DNA of 64,000 nucleotides from Fictibacillus sp. FJAT-27399 (GTDB taxonomy: Bacteria; Bacillota; Bacilli; Bacillales; Fictibacillaceae): contig NZ_LMVC01000008.1 of NCBI RefSeq assembly GCF_001510655.1, forward strand, positions 365-64,364, in the 5' to 3' direction. The notes beneath the pieces are model-generated. The model saw only the letters and a list, made by a program, of their open reading frames with translations, was not told the origin of the DNA and made no database searches. Each line of letters starts with the position of its first letter. Positions within the stretch are counted from its first letter, which is position 1. A program made the translations under genes and the position numbers. This document shows positions 17,208 through 26,524 of the stretch, in pieces.

Positions 17208-18281
17208 TTAAAACACTCTCCCTGTACTTACGACGGTTTGTCCGCCAGTCTCCTTTAAAATTCGGTTTAAATCGGTAAGTATGGCACCTACATCCCGCAG
17301 GATCGTCAATGACTCGTAGCGTTTTAGAATGAAAAGACAATGAGACTGAATTTCCTGTGCTTCTTTTACACTTGAGATGAGTTTTAACAAATTTTCGGCG
17401 GATGGATCAATGACCGTCATTCCATAATGAGCAATACAGTCTGACGTATGTTCAATGGCCAAATTTAACTGCGTGATTTCTTCAGAGGCGGCATGATCAT
17501 CAAGATTAGTGGAAAGATCCCGAATCCCGCGGGCAATGCCGCGAATCTGCAGTGTAATGTGATTCAGATGCTTCATTCCGGTTTCAAGGTGCTCCAGCCG
17601 TATGCGCCGCTTCGTAAAGAAAGGGGTGAACCGGAGATTTTGACTGGCGAGAACAACAGCTTCAATGCCTTTCTCGTTCTGCTCTGTCAGTTCTTTGACC
17701 TCCTGCTGGATCTCTCGGCGGTGAGAGAGCGTCCTGTCCCAAAGGAGAACAAGATCTTTTAAGGTTATGGATGCCTTATTCGATAACTTTAAGAGCAGCT
17801 CTTCTGCAGCAGGTATCGTGTTGGGAGGGACGAGCAGAGCATTTGTCAGTACTGCGATGGCTGAACCGATGATCGTTTCCACAATACGGCTGAGCGCATA
17901 ACCCTGTCCAAACGCGAGGACAAGAATGGAACTTACAGACACCTGAGAGACCACCTGAGCCGGCATCCGGAAGGCCGTTGTTACTGCCATGCCGACCAAT
18001 ACGACTAGAAGGATAGATCCCGCGTTCAATTTTAGCCAGTGCCCAATCAGCATGCTGATAATGACTCCGCCAATGACCCCGCACACTCTATAGATCGCCT
18101 TTTCCATCGATCCAGCAATAGTGACCTGCATCGTCAGCACAGCTGCCAACGGAGCAAAGAACGGATAGTCATTTTGAGAGAGATGGGAGGAAACCATCCA
18201 GCCAAGGGCTGCGGCGATTGCTGTTTTCAATACTTGTAACGTCAGACCGAGACGTAAAAAGACTTCCAATCCTTTTCTCAA
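17208..18281 (-). CDS. Aromatic acid exporter family (FUSC/ArAE) membrane protein
   Basis: A 357-residue integral membrane protein. The N-terminal half (about 1-160) has five to six membrane helices, beginning LQVLKTAIAAALGWM and including LAAVLTMQVTIAGS, the pattern of the ArAE_1/FUSC family. The C-terminal half is a cytosolic helical domain. Relatives are proposed to export aromatic acids or similar compounds; the substrate here is unknown. The start codon is TTG at 18281 with AAAGGAT 8 nt upstream. A terminator-like hairpin lies in its leader (18326-18362). Confidence 0.8.
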   Translation of the reverse strand: MRKGLEVFLRLGLTLQVLKTAIAAALGWMVSSHLSQNDYPFFAPLAAVLTMQVTIAGSMEKAIYRVCGVIGGVIISMLIGHWLKLNAGSILLVVLVGMAVTTAFRMPAQVVSQVSVSSILVLAFGQGYALSRIVETIIGSAIAVLTNALLVPPNTIPAAEELLLKLSNKASITLKDLVLLWDRTLSHRREIQQEVKELTEQNEKGIEAVVLASQNLRFTPFFTKRRIRLEHLETGMKHLNHITLQIRGIARGIRDLSTNLDDHAASEEITQLNLAIEHTSDCIAHYGMTVIDPSAENLLKLISSVKEAQEIQSHCLFILKRYESLTILRDVGAILTDLNRILKETGGQTVVSTGRVF

Positions 18282-18325
18282 TGGCGTTATCCTTTCTGCA
18301 CATAGTCTTGTAAGTTGTTTTTTCC

Positions 18326-18362
18326 AAAAAGGCTTGAGCTGAAACCTGTTCAGCAGCCTTAC
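18326..18362 (-). terminator. Terminator-like hairpin in the exporter leader
   Basis: Read on the minus strand, AAGGC-GCTGAA pairs with TTCAGC-GCCTT across a small internal loop, and five T follow. It ends about 45 nt upstream of the exporter start codon and just after a TATACT -10-like element, so it would act on the exporter's own transcript. Confidence 0.5.
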
Positions 18363-18426
18363 CTGTTTACAGTATAACCTTGTTTCTTAGTAATTGATGC
18401 AGTTCTATATTCTCTGCAAACGGTTC

Positions 18427-18455
18427 TTGACTTTTTCCAGAAAAATGAATATATT
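18427..18455 (+). promoter_or_regulatory. SigA promoter of proS
   Basis: TTGACT (18427-18432), 17 bp, TATATT (18450-18455). The start would be near 18462, at the foot of the T-box leader. Confidence 0.85.
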
Positions 18456-18469
18456 ATTTCTTAATCCAA

Positions 18470-18730
18470 TATAGAAGAAGCGTTGAAAAGGATTAGTAGA
18501 ATGTAGTGGTTTTTTTCCTTCAGAAAAAAACTTCGTCTTTCCAAAGAGAGGAAACTTACAGCTGAAAGGTTTCCGGGAGACAGCATTCGAACCTGCCTTG
18601 GAGTTCGGCATCGTTCATAAGATGTCTGCGGAAAGTGCCGTTACCAAAATGAGTGTACAGAGTGAATTCGTCTGTAAATAAGGGTGGTACCACCAATACC
18701 CCGGTCCCTTTTAAAGGATCGGGTTTTTTT
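18470..18730 (+). promoter_or_regulatory. T-box riboswitch, proline-specific
   Basis: Stem I elements (GAAGCGTTGAAAAGGATTAG, AGAGAG), a specifier region GAACCTGCC with proline codon CCT at 18592-18594, and the antiterminator box AAGGGTGGTACCACC near 18681 are visible. A terminator, CCGGTCCCTTTT / AAAGGATCGGG plus seven T, closes the leader at 18700-18730. Uncharged tRNA-Pro would stabilise the antiterminator and switch on proS. Confidence 0.93.
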
Positions 18731-18771
18731 GCGTTCCTTTTCACGGTTTTTACAATAGAAAGGAAGAGATA

Positions 18772-20211
18772 ATGATGCGAAAAGAAAAAAAGCTGGTTGA
18801 AGAAATTACTGCCATGGAAGATGATTTTGCACAATGGTACACTGACGTCGCACGTAAAGCGGATCTCGTCGATTATGCAAGTGTAAGAGGATCCATGATC
18901 ATCCGTCCATACGGATATGCGATCTGGGAACATATCCAAAAAGAACTTGACCGCCAGATTAAGGATACCGGTCATGAGAATGTCTATCTTCCATTGTTTA
19001 TACCAGAGAGCCTCCTTCAAAAAGAGAAAGATCATATCGAAGGATTTGCTCCTGAAGTGGCATGGGTTACACACGGGGGAGAGGAGAAGCTTGCGGAGCG
19101 CCTCTGTGTCCGTCCGACTTCTGAAGTGCTTTTCTGCGAGCATTATGCGAACATCATTCATTCATATCGCGACCTTCCAAAGCTGTATAACCAGTGGGGC
19201 AATGTTGTTCGCTGGGAGAAGACCACGCGTCCTTTCCTTCGCTCTCTTGAATTCCTTTGGCAGGAAGGCCACACGTGCCATGCGACCGATGAGGAAGCGG
19301 GAGAGGAAACCCGAAGGATGCTTGAAGTTTATGCGGATATATGTGAAGAGTATTTAGCGGTGCCTGTCCTTCGTGGCCGGAAAACAGACAAAGAAAAGTT
19401 TGCCGGAGCGAAGTTCACACTGACGATTGAAAGCTTGATGCATGACGGAAAAGCATTGCAGACAGGAACATCACATCACCTGGGAAGCGGATTTGCTGAA
19501 GCATTTGGCATTCAATACACCGACAAGCAAGGGAAACTTCAGCACGTACACCAAACGTCCTGGGGAATCACGACTCGCCTGATCGGTGCATTGATCATGG
19601 TGCACGGAGACAACCGAGGGCTTGTTCTTCCACCAAAAATCGCTCCAGTCCAAGTGATGGTCATCCCGATTGCTCAGCATAAAGAAGGGGTGCTCGACAA
19701 AGCGTATGAGCTTAAAGACCAGCTGAACAAAACGGTCCGTGCGGGGATTGATGCATCCGATAAGTCACCGGGATGGAAATTCAGCGAGCATGAGATGAAA
19801 GGTGTACCGCTTCGCATTGAGATTGGCCCGAAAGATATCGAAAAGAATCAGGCCGTTGCGGTCCGCAGGGATACAGGAGAAAAAATCTTCCTTTCTCTTG
19901 ATGAACTGGAAACACGTATTCCGCTTCTGCTGGAAGAAATCCAAAAAGGTCTGCTGCAAAAAGCAAAGGCACACCGCGAAGAGAAAACGAACATCGCCCT
20001 CAGCATGGACGAATTCAAAGCGGTGCTGGAATCTAATCCTGGTTTCATTAAAGCCATGTGGTGCGGAGACCGTAAGTGTGAGGATCAAATAAAAGAAGAG
20101 ACAGGCGCGACCTCCCGCTGTATGCCATTTGAGCAGGAGGTTATTTCGAAAACGTGTGTTTGCTGCGGAAAAGAAGCGGAAGAGCTTGTCTATTGGGCAA
20201 AAGCTTATTGA
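18772..20211 (+). CDS. proS: Proline-tRNA ligase, type 3 (archaeal/eukaryotic-like)
   Basis: A class II aminoacyl-tRNA synthetase that charges tRNA-Pro. At 479 residues, without the bacterial editing insertion, it is the short archaeal-type ProS that B. cereus carries as a second enzyme; bacterial ProS is about 565 residues. Visible features are motif 2 with [20 protein letters not shown] near 144 and [10 protein letters not shown] near 280. A C-terminal cysteine-rich zinc-type domain has Cys in [14 protein letters not shown] and TCVCCGKE, and the protein ends WAKAY. It is controlled by the upstream T-box. A housekeeping ProS may exist elsewhere on the chromosome. Confidence 0.95.
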   Translation: MMRKEKKLVEEITAMEDDFAQWYTDVARKADLVDYASVRGSMIIRPYGYAIWEHIQKELDRQIKDTGHENVYLPLFIPESLLQKEKDHIEGFAPEVAWVTHGGEEKLAERLCVRPTSEVLFCEHYANIIHSYRDLPKLYNQWGNVVRWEKTTRPFLRSLEFLWQEGHTCHATDEEAGEETRRMLEVYADICEEYLAVPVLRGRKTDKEKFAGAKFTLTIESLMHDGKALQTGTSHHLGSGFAEAFGIQYTDKQGKLQHVHQTSWGITTRLIGALIMVHGDNRGLVLPPKIAPVQVMVIPIAQHKEGVLDKAYELKDQLNKTVRAGIDASDKSPGWKFSEHEMKGVPLRIEIGPKDIEKNQAVAVRRDTGEKIFLSLDELETRIPLLLEEIQKGLLQKAKAHREEKTNIALSMDEFKAVLESNPGFIKAMWCGDRKCEDQIKEETGATSRCMPFEQEVISKTCVCCGKEAEELVYWAKAY

Positions 20212-20339
20212 TCGATTCCTATATAGTTTTGAAAAAACAAAAAGGGAATGTACCGAATTACAGTTAAGAATTTTGCTTCTAGAAACCATGGCAGCACAAT
20301 AAACTACAGTTATCCATTTAAAAAACTTCACGAAATTTT

Positions 20340-20368
20340 TTGACTACTCAGGCAACAGGCGTTATAAT
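20340..20368 (+). promoter_or_regulatory. Near-consensus SigA promoter
   Basis: TTGACT (20340-20345), exactly 17 bp, TATAAT (20363-20368). It is one of the best vegetative promoters in the window and serves the 48-residue ORF that follows. Confidence 0.88.
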
Positions 20369-20390
20369 CATTGAAAAGGAAGTGAGAACA

Positions 20391-20537
20391 ATGAATACTT
20401 TAAAAAAGATAGTTGTTCGCGTAATAGGATCTAATCTTCTAGTGCTTTTCGCCATTTTACTTCTTCCGGTGTTCCTGCTGACTGACAATGTCAATGTGTT
20501 TCAAGATCTTGTAGACTATATTTTCAAGCCAGATTAA
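20391..20537 (+). CDS. Small membrane protein, 48 residues
   Basis: The ORF is bracketed by a near-perfect promoter, a ribosome site (AAGGAAGTGAG) and its own terminator, so it is very probably expressed. The product has a short basic N-terminus (MNTLKKIVVRV), one membrane helix (LLVLFAILLLPVFLL) and a short acidic tail. No family is recognised. Single-pass proteins of this size often bind and modulate larger membrane complexes; that is inference only. Confidence 0.7.
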   Translation: MNTLKKIVVRVIGSNLLVLFAILLLPVFLLTDNVNVFQDLVDYIFKPD

Positions 20538-20542
20538 TAATT

Positions 20543-20571
20543 AAACACCACCAACTGTGTGGTGTTTTTTG
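20543..20571 (+). terminator. Terminator of the 48-residue gene
   Basis: AACACCAC-caactgt-GTGGTGTT followed by T. Confidence 0.88.
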
Positions 20572-20620
20572 TTGAGTAAAAGTACATAGTTGAAAAAACA
20601 ACGAGCAAGGGGAGAACGCA

Positions 20621-21064
20621 ATGGCAAAAGTCATCGTGCTGTTGCTTGCTTTGTTTTCCGGAATGGGGCAAAGCATGCAGGCGGCTGTAAACGGAACGCT
20701 TGGAAAGAAGATTGGTTCAATCGAAGGTGCTTTCGTTTCCTTTTTTACGGGAACCGTGATGCTCCTTATTTTTATGCTGATTTGGGGGAACGGCAGTCTC
20801 AGTACAGTGTGGAACGTTCCAAAATGGAACCTTATCGGGGGTGTGCTGGGGGCCATCTATGTATTTATTGTTATCATGGCTGTTCCGAAGATTGGAGTAA
20901 CAAGTGCCATTACGGCAGTCATCATTGGCCAGCTGATCATGAGTGTTGTCATTGACCATTTTGGATGGTTTGGCAATGAACCTGTCCATTTTACGTATAA
21001 AAGGATGATCGGGCTCGTTCTGATGTTTGCCGGCCTCTATTTTGTTTTCTCGGACAAGCATTAA
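20621..21064 (+). CDS. DMT-type membrane protein, YdcZ/DUF606 family
   Basis: A 147-residue, five-helix membrane protein of the small DUF606 group in the drug/metabolite transporter superfamily. The opening GMGQSMQAAVNGTLGKKIG and the late segment PKIGVTSAITAVIIGQL are characteristic. Such half-size transporters usually work as pairs or homo-oligomers; the substrate is unknown. A GGGGAGAACGCA ribosome site precedes the ATG. It stands alone between a terminator and the putP promoter region. Confidence 0.82.
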   Translation: MAKVIVLLLALFSGMGQSMQAAVNGTLGKKIGSIEGAFVSFFTGTVMLLIFMLIWGNGSLSTVWNVPKWNLIGGVLGAIYVFIVIMAVPKIGVTSAITAVIIGQLIMSVVIDHFGWFGNEPVHFTYKRMIGLVLMFAGLYFVFSDKH

Positions 21065-21193
21065 GCACAAGTAGTTTCTAAATAAAAGCATTGTTTAAAA
21101 AAAATTGCTGTGATAAATTTTTAAATAGAGCTACTTTTCAGTTACTTTTCCATTGGTAAGATAGCCGGGGAGCAGCATTTTTTATGTTCAATC

Positions 21194-21207
21194 TGAAAGC
21201 GTTAACA
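21194..21207 (+). promoter_or_regulatory. Consensus cre site upstream of putP
   Basis: TGAAAGCGTTAACA is a full match to the CcpA operator consensus. It lies 39 bp before the putP start, a position suited to roadblock repression. Proline use would be repressed by preferred sugars. Confidence 0.82.
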
Positions 21208-21245
21208 AAGGGAGAAGTATCGAAAGGGAAAAAGGGGGAGAAACA

Positions 21246-22712
21246 ATGGAATATGGGGTAATAGTGTCCATCGGCATTTATATGGCCGGGATGCTGCTGA
21301 TCGGCTGGTTTGCTTACCGAAGAACAGCGAACTTGACTGATTATATGCTGGGAGGCAGAGATTTGGGGCCTGCAGTCACAGCACTGAGTGCGGGGGCATC
21401 TGATATGAGCGGCTGGCTGCTCATGGGTCTGCCGGGAGCAATGTATGTTTCCGGTTTAAGTGCGGGGTGGATCGTTGTTGGTCTGACAGCGGGTGCCTAT
21501 TTAAACTGGCTTTTTGTTGCACCACGCCTTCGTACGTATACGGAAATAGCAAATAATTCTATTACTATTCCGGATTACTTTGAAAATCGATTCAAGGATA
21601 CATCCCGAATTCTAAGAATTACATCAGCAATTGTTATTTTGATTTTCTTTACGTTTTATACTTCATCTGGAATGGTTTCAGGCGGCGAACTATTTAAGAC
21701 GGCTTTCAATCTCGATTACACATGGGGAATTTGGCTGACCGCCAGTGTCGTGGTTCTGTATACGCTGTTTGGCGGTTTTCTTGCCGTCAGCTGGACTGAT
21801 TTTGTTCAAGGGACGATCATGTTTATTGCGTTAATCCTCGTGCCGGTCGTAACAATCTTTCAACTCGGCGGGACAGGGCCAACTTTTACAGAAATTCAAT
21901 CCATCGATCCGAAATTGCTCGACGCCTTTAAGGGGACAAGCTTGATCGGAATCGTTTCTCTCTTAGCGTGGGGACTTGGTTATTTTGGACAGCCTCATAT
22001 CATCGTCCGTTTTATGGCCATTTCTTCTGTCAAGCAGATGAAAAATGCGCGAAGAATCGGAATGGGCTGGATGATTTTCTCCATTGTTGGAGCAATGTTT
22101 ACAGGTCTGGTTGGTATTGCATATTTCAATCTTAACGGCGGAGGGCTCGGTGAGAAAAAGGCTGAAACCGTATTTATCGTGCTATCGGAAGTGCTGTTTC
22201 ATCCGCTGATTACGGGATTCCTGCTAGCCGCTATTTTAGCAGCGGTTATGAGTACGATTTCATCACAGCTGCTTGTCACATCGAGTGCTATGACAGAAGA
22301 CTTTTATAAAGCGTTCTTTAAGCGATCCGCTTCAGACAAAGAACTTGTATTGGTCGGACGCCTTTCTGTATTGGCGATTTCAGTGATCGCTTTAGTTCTT
22401 GCTCTTAATCCGAATAAAACTATCCTTAACCTTGTTGGCTATGCGTGGGCAGGATTTGGAGCGGCGTTTGGACCGGTCGTTCTTCTAAGTTTATACTGGA
22501 AAAGAATGACGAAATGGGGAGCCTTTTATGGCATGCTTTCGGGTACACTGACCGTTATTATCTGGGAGCAAATTAAAGCATTTGAAGCAGTGTACGAAAT
22601 TATTCCAGGCTTTATCGTTTGCTCAGTCGTTATTGTAGCGGTCAGCATGATGACAGCAAAACCATCTGCTGAGATCGAATCAGAATTTGAAGAAGCACAA
22701 AAGATTGCATAA
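21246..22712 (+). CDS. putP: Sodium/proline symporter
   Basis: A 488-residue sodium-solute symporter with about 12-13 membrane helices. It imports L-proline with Na+. Family markers are the N-terminal DYMLGGRDLGPAVTALSAG near 31, the SGWLLMGLPGA segment near 56, and GLGYFGQPHIIVRFMA near 240. The ATG has GGGGGAG upstream. The cre site suggests a catabolic role; OpuE-type osmoprotective proline transporters are the close alternative, and the sequence alone does not fully separate them. Confidence 0.93.
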   Translation: MEYGVIVSIGIYMAGMLLIGWFAYRRTANLTDYMLGGRDLGPAVTALSAGASDMSGWLLMGLPGAMYVSGLSAGWIVVGLTAGAYLNWLFVAPRLRTYTEIANNSITIPDYFENRFKDTSRILRITSAIVILIFFTFYTSSGMVSGGELFKTAFNLDYTWGIWLTASVVVLYTLFGGFLAVSWTDFVQGTIMFIALILVPVVTIFQLGGTGPTFTEIQSIDPKLLDAFKGTSLIGIVSLLAWGLGYFGQPHIIVRFMAISSVKQMKNARRIGMGWMIFSIVGAMFTGLVGIAYFNLNGGGLGEKKAETVFIVLSEVLFHPLITGFLLAAILAAVMSTISSQLLVTSSAMTEDFYKAFFKRSASDKELVLVGRLSVLAISVIALVLALNPNKTILNLVGYAWAGFGAAFGPVVLLSLYWKRMTKWGAFYGMLSGTLTVIIWEQIKAFEAVYEIIPGFIVCSVVIVAVSMMTAKPSAEIESEFEEAQKIA

Positions 22713-22723
22713 GACGTATGAAA

Positions 22724-22754
22724 GGCCGTCCTGTCTGACAGGGCGGCTTTTTTA
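22724..22754 (+). terminator. Terminator after putP
   Basis: GCCGTCCTGTCTGACAGGGCGGC stem followed by six T. Confidence 0.9.
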
Positions 22755-22817
22755 AATTTCCGGAAAATTCAATCTTGACCGGAACCGCCATTTTGTCATA
22801 CAGTTATCATCGTGAAC

Positions 22818-22834
22818 AGTTCAATTCTTGAACT
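22818..22834 (+). promoter_or_regulatory. Palindromic operator candidate for the MarR repressor
   Basis: AGTTCAATTCTTGAACT is a perfect 7-bp inverted repeat with a 3-bp centre, 35 bp before the marR-like start. Size and position fit a MarR-dimer autoregulatory site. Confidence 0.6.
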
Positions 22835-22868
22835 AGTTATAGTCTAAGTAGGAAAATGGGTGAATACA

Positions 22869-23309
22869 ATGGATGTTGGGAAATGGCAAAGCATACTTGG
22901 CCGGTATGAAGCGGCTTCCTTTACAGTGAATAAAAGGTTCGGTGCCCTGATCAAGGAGCAGCTTCAGGATGTGCTGACGAATGACCAGCACATGACGCTG
23001 AGCTATATTAAAAGATTCGGATCCTGCACGACGACTGAGCTGGCAGAGGCGTTTTGTGTACATAAGAGCGCCATTACAGCTATTGTTACGCGGCTGGCAG
23101 AGAAAGGATATATCGATCGGATAAGAGACCAAAAGGATAGAAGAATTGTGTACTTGTCTTTGACAGAAGAAGGGTTAAAGGTCTTTCAATGGGCAGATGA
23201 GAAAGTTTTTGAGGTGGTTGCTCCTTTTCTAAAGGTGTTCAGTGGAGAAGAGATTGAATCGTTCTTGAACCTGTACGAGAAACTGGCATCTGTACTGAAT
23301 GAGGAGTAG
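22869..23309 (+). CDS. MarR-family transcriptional regulator
   Basis: A 146-residue winged-helix dimer. The recognition region reads TTELAEAFCVHKSAITAIVTRLAEKGYIDR, followed by the wing DQKDRRIVYLSLTEEG, which is textbook MarR. The ATG at 22869 has GGGTG upstream; a GTG three codons earlier is less likely. It is followed 15 bp later by an MMPL exporter, the same arrangement as ydgG-ydgH of B. subtilis. It most likely represses the pair and is released by a small hydrophobic ligand; the ligand is unknown. Confidence 0.9.
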   Translation: MDVGKWQSILGRYEAASFTVNKRFGALIKEQLQDVLTNDQHMTLSYIKRFGSCTTTELAEAFCVHKSAITAIVTRLAEKGYIDRIRDQKDRRIVYLSLTEEGLKVFQWADEKVFEVVAPFLKVFSGEEIESFLNLYEKLASVLNEE

Positions 23310-23324
23310 GGGAGGAGAGAAAGA

Positions 23325-26300
23325 ATGAGAGCGGTGTTAAAAGGAAAGTGGATCATTGCAGCAGTCTGGCTGGCACTTGTCGTTGTGCTGGCGCTGCTCG
23401 CACCTAATATGACAGACCTGGTGAGGGAAAAGGGGCAGATTAATGTTCCAGACGGATATTCGTCGAGCTATGCCCAAAAAATGCTGAATGATTTGGATAA
23501 AAAAGAAAAATCGGCGGATGAATCGCAGGTTGCCCTTGTGTTTCACAGCAGTAAAAAACTGACTGAAAACGAAAAAAACGAGGTCAAAAGCGCTGTAGCG
23601 AAACTGGAACAGGATAAGAACGACCTTGGGATCAGCGAAGTGTTATCACATTTCAAAGAAAAAGAGCTGAAAGACCAGCTTGCGTCAAAGGATGGAAAGA
23701 CCATCCTTTCCTTAGTCACGGTAAAAACAGGCGACAAGGAGCCGGCTGACATTTCAAAATCACTCTACAATGAATTAAAAGACGTAAAAGTACCGCATTA
23801 TTACACAAGCAGCTGGATGATTGACGAGGATGTGGTCGCAAGTTCTCAGGAAGGGCTCAAAAAAACCGAATACATAACGGTCGTCTTCATTCTTGCCGTT
23901 CTGTTCGTTGTTTTCCGCTCGTTTATTGCACCGCTAGTCCCGCTTGTTACCGTTGGAATCAGCTATGTTGCGGCACAGTCGATCGTAGCTTTTTTAGTGG
24001 ATAAATGGAACTTCCCTCTGTCCACGTTTACACAGATCTTTCTTGTCGCGGTCTTGTTCGGTATCGGAACAGATTATTGCATCCTGCTTCTCAGCCGCTT
24101 TAAAGAAGAGATGGGCCGGAATGAGAGTTTACTGGATGCCATTATCACCACGTACAAAACGGCGGGAAGAACCGTATTTTTCAGCGGACTTGCTGTGATG
24201 ATCGGCTTTGCAGCCATCGGTTTCTCAGCTTTTAAACTCTATCAGTCTGCTGCAGCTGTTGCAATTGGAGTCGCGGTGCTGCTTCTGGCATTATTGACGC
24301 TCGTTCCGTTTTTCATGGCGGTGCTCGGCACCAAGCTGTTCTGGCCATCAAAAGCGGCAATGGAGCATAAACAAAGCAGGATTTGGGGAGCTGCAGGGTC
24401 GTTCTCCTTTAAACGCCCGCTCGTTACGCTTCTTATCGTAGCCGCCATCGTCACTCCTTTTCTTGCAACTTATGATGGAGATTTGTCCTTTAACTCTTTG
24501 GATGAGATCGGCGATAAATATAACTCGGTAAAAGCGTTTAATGTTATCTCTGACAGCTTTGGTCCAGGAGAATCCCTTCCTGCCAAAGTTGTCGTAAAGA
24601 ATGATGAGCCGATGGACCGCTCGGAGTATTTGGCAACCATTGAGAAAATCAGCCGTGAAGTCGGACAGATTAAAGGTGTGGACCGGGTGCGCAGTGCCAC
24701 ACGGCCGGTCGGCGAGGAGCTGAAAGATCTCCAGGTTGCTAATCAGGCAGATTCTCTGGATAATGGATTAGAAAAAGGCAACAACGGATTGAAAAAAATC
24801 AGCGGAGGATTAGCCGAAGCAAGCACGCAGCTTAGCAATTCCCAGCCCAAGATGAAGCAGACGACAGACGGAATCAGTGAGCTGGTGACAGGCACCAACA
24901 AACTTAAAACAGGAATCGGTGACCTGTCCGGCGCGCTTTCCCAGATCGAAAAAGGAATGCGTGACGGCTCCAAAGGCGCAGGAGACCTGAAAAAGGGCGT
25001 GCAGCAAGCGAAGTCGAGTGCAGACCTGCTATACCAAAGTAATCAGAAGCTTCTTTCCGGCTATAAAGAAATGGAAAGCGGTCTGGGACAGCTGCAAGGC
25101 GGCTATGCCAAAACGGCAAAGCAGCTGAGTACCACCTCAAAAAGTCTTGCCCAACTAAAGGGAAGCTTCACTCATTTAGAAAAAAAATACACGAGTACAG
25201 ATAAAAGCAAAGACATTAACAGCGATTCTGATTACCAGGCCATCAAAGGCACGTTTACTCAGCTTCAAGACGGCCTAGGCCAGCTGGCAGCGGGTCTGGA
25301 CCAGTTGAATGGAAATTTGAATAAGGTAAAAACCAACATGGGGAAAGCCAATGACGGCTTGAGTAAAGTAGTCGGCGGCCAAAAACAGCTGGCTGACGGA
25401 CTCGGCTCGATTTCAGCGGGGCTTGGCCAGTTAGAAACAGGAATCAATAAGGCTGCAGACGGACAGAAGCAAGTTATCGGAAAGCTGCCAGAAGTACAGG
25501 GCGGTTTAGCTAAAATCGCCGGTGGACAGGAGCAGCTGAAGAGCGGTTTTTCACAGATGGACCGCCAGCTTTCAGAGCTTTCTGACGGGCTTGGGCAAAG
25601 CGCGGCAGGCATTAAAAAGGTTTCAGGCGGAATCGATTCTGCCAACGATTACCTTCACTCTCTGTCTTCATCACCTGACCCGGAGATGGCGGGCTGGTTC
25701 CTGCCTGAAGATGTACTGAACAACAAGGATTTTCAGCAGGTGTTCGATAACTATATGCCGGGTGACCGCAAACTGACAACGCTTGATGTCATTTTTAAAG
25801 AAAACCCTTATTCACAGCAAGCGCTCGGACAGGTGGATGAAATCAAGCAAGCGGTTAAGCGTGCAACAGCCGGTACCAACCTTGAGAATGCACAGGTTGG
25901 GATCAGCGGAGTAACAAGCATCTACTCTGATCTGAATGATATCTCGGCTTCTGATTATTCAAGAACGGTTGTTTTAATGTTAGTAGGAATTGCGATTATT
26001 CTCATCATCATGCTGCGATCCCTTATTATGCCGCTTTATATTATCGCTTCCCTGGTCTTAACGTATTATACAGCGATGGCTTTTACAGAAACCATTTTTG
26101 TCAATGTACTCGGTTATTCCGGCATCAACTGGGCGGTACCGTTTTTTGCCTTTGTTATCTTGGTAGCGCTGGGAGTAGATTATAGTATCTTCCTTATGGA
26201 CCGGTTTAACGAATACAAGTCACTGTCCGTAAAAGAAGCGATGCTTTCCTCCATGAAGAATATGGGGACCGTCATTATCTCAGCGGTTGTCATTCTCGGA

Positions 26301-26477
26301 GGAACATTCGCGGCGATGTATCCTTCAGGGGTATTGTCGCTGCTGCAAATCGCGACGATTATTTTAAGTGGTCTATTGCTTTATGCGTTTGTCATTTTGC
26401 CGCTGTTTGTCCCGGTTATGGTGAGAACGTTCGGAAAAGCAAACTGGTGGCCATTTATGGATTCAAAAAAAGAATAG
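23325..26477 (+). CDS. MMPL/RND-family exporter with long coiled-coil insert
   Basis: A 1050-residue transporter. Two MMPL membrane halves (about 175-360 and 880-1045) carry the paired proton-relay segments GIGTDYCILLLSRF near 243 and ALGVDYSIFLMDRF near 948. Between them lies a large extracellular region, about residues 480-780. It is made of repeated GL-x-x-(I/L)-x-x-G heptad-like units (GLGQLQGGYAK, GLGQLETGINK and similar), resembling the YhgE type. Export of lipid-like or amphiphilic toxic compounds is the family theme; the cargo is unknown. GGGGAGGAG is the ribosome site and the marR gene is cotranscribed. Confidence 0.9.
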   Translation: MRAVLKGKWIIAAVWLALVVVLALLAPNMTDLVREKGQINVPDGYSSSYAQKMLNDLDKKEKSADESQVALVFHSSKKLTENEKNEVKSAVAKLEQDKNDLGISEVLSHFKEKELKDQLASKDGKTILSLVTVKTGDKEPADISKSLYNELKDVKVPHYYTSSWMIDEDVVASSQEGLKKTEYITVVFILAVLFVVFRSFIAPLVPLVTVGISYVAAQSIVAFLVDKWNFPLSTFTQIFLVAVLFGIGTDYCILLLSRFKEEMGRNESLLDAIITTYKTAGRTVFFSGLAVMIGFAAIGFSAFKLYQSAAAVAIGVAVLLLALLTLVPFFMAVLGTKLFWPSKAAMEHKQSRIWGAAGSFSFKRPLVTLLIVAAIVTPFLATYDGDLSFNSLDEIGDKYNSVKAFNVISDSFGPGESLPAKVVVKNDEPMDRSEYLATIEKISREVGQIKGVDRVRSATRPVGEELKDLQVANQADSLDNGLEKGNNGLKKISGGLAEASTQLSNSQPKMKQTTDGISELVTGTNKLKTGIGDLSGALSQIEKGMRDGSKGAGDLKKGVQQAKSSADLLYQSNQKLLSGYKEMESGLGQLQGGYAKTAKQLSTTSKSLAQLKGSFTHLEKKYTSTDKSKDINSDSDYQAIKGTFTQLQDGLGQLAAGLDQLNGNLNKVKTNMGKANDGLSKVVGGQKQLADGLGSISAGLGQLETGINKAADGQKQVIGKLPEVQGGLAKIAGGQEQLKSGFSQMDRQLSELSDGLGQSAAGIKKVSGGIDSANDYLHSLSSSPDPEMAGWFLPEDVLNNKDFQQVFDNYMPGDRKLTTLDVIFKENPYSQQALGQVDEIKQAVKRATAGTNLENAQVGISGVTSIYSDLNDISASDYSRTVVLMLVGIAIILIIMLRSLIMPLYIIASLVLTYYTAMAFTETIFVNVLGYSGINWAVPFFAFVILVALGVDYSIFLMDRFNEYKSLSVKEAMLSSMKNMGTVIISAVVILGGTFAAMYPSGVLSLLQIATIILSGLLLYAFVILPLFVPVMVRTFGKANWWPFMDSKKE

Positions 26478-26489
26478 AAATATTGATTA

Positions 26490-26520
26490 AAGCAGCGTAC
26501 GAAATGTGCGCTGCTTTTTT
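26490..26520 (+). terminator. Terminator after the MMPL gene
   Basis: AGCAGCGTAC ... TGCGCTGCT hairpin followed by six T. Confidence 0.88.
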
Positions 26521-26524
26521 GACG

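Noticed and set aside
24320-24332. Further GGTGC..GGCACC-like sites in the MMPL gene (24320s and 24888-24900)
   Set aside because: They deviate from the 13-bp palindrome in the centre and are explained by codons for Gly-Thr; not counted as repeats.
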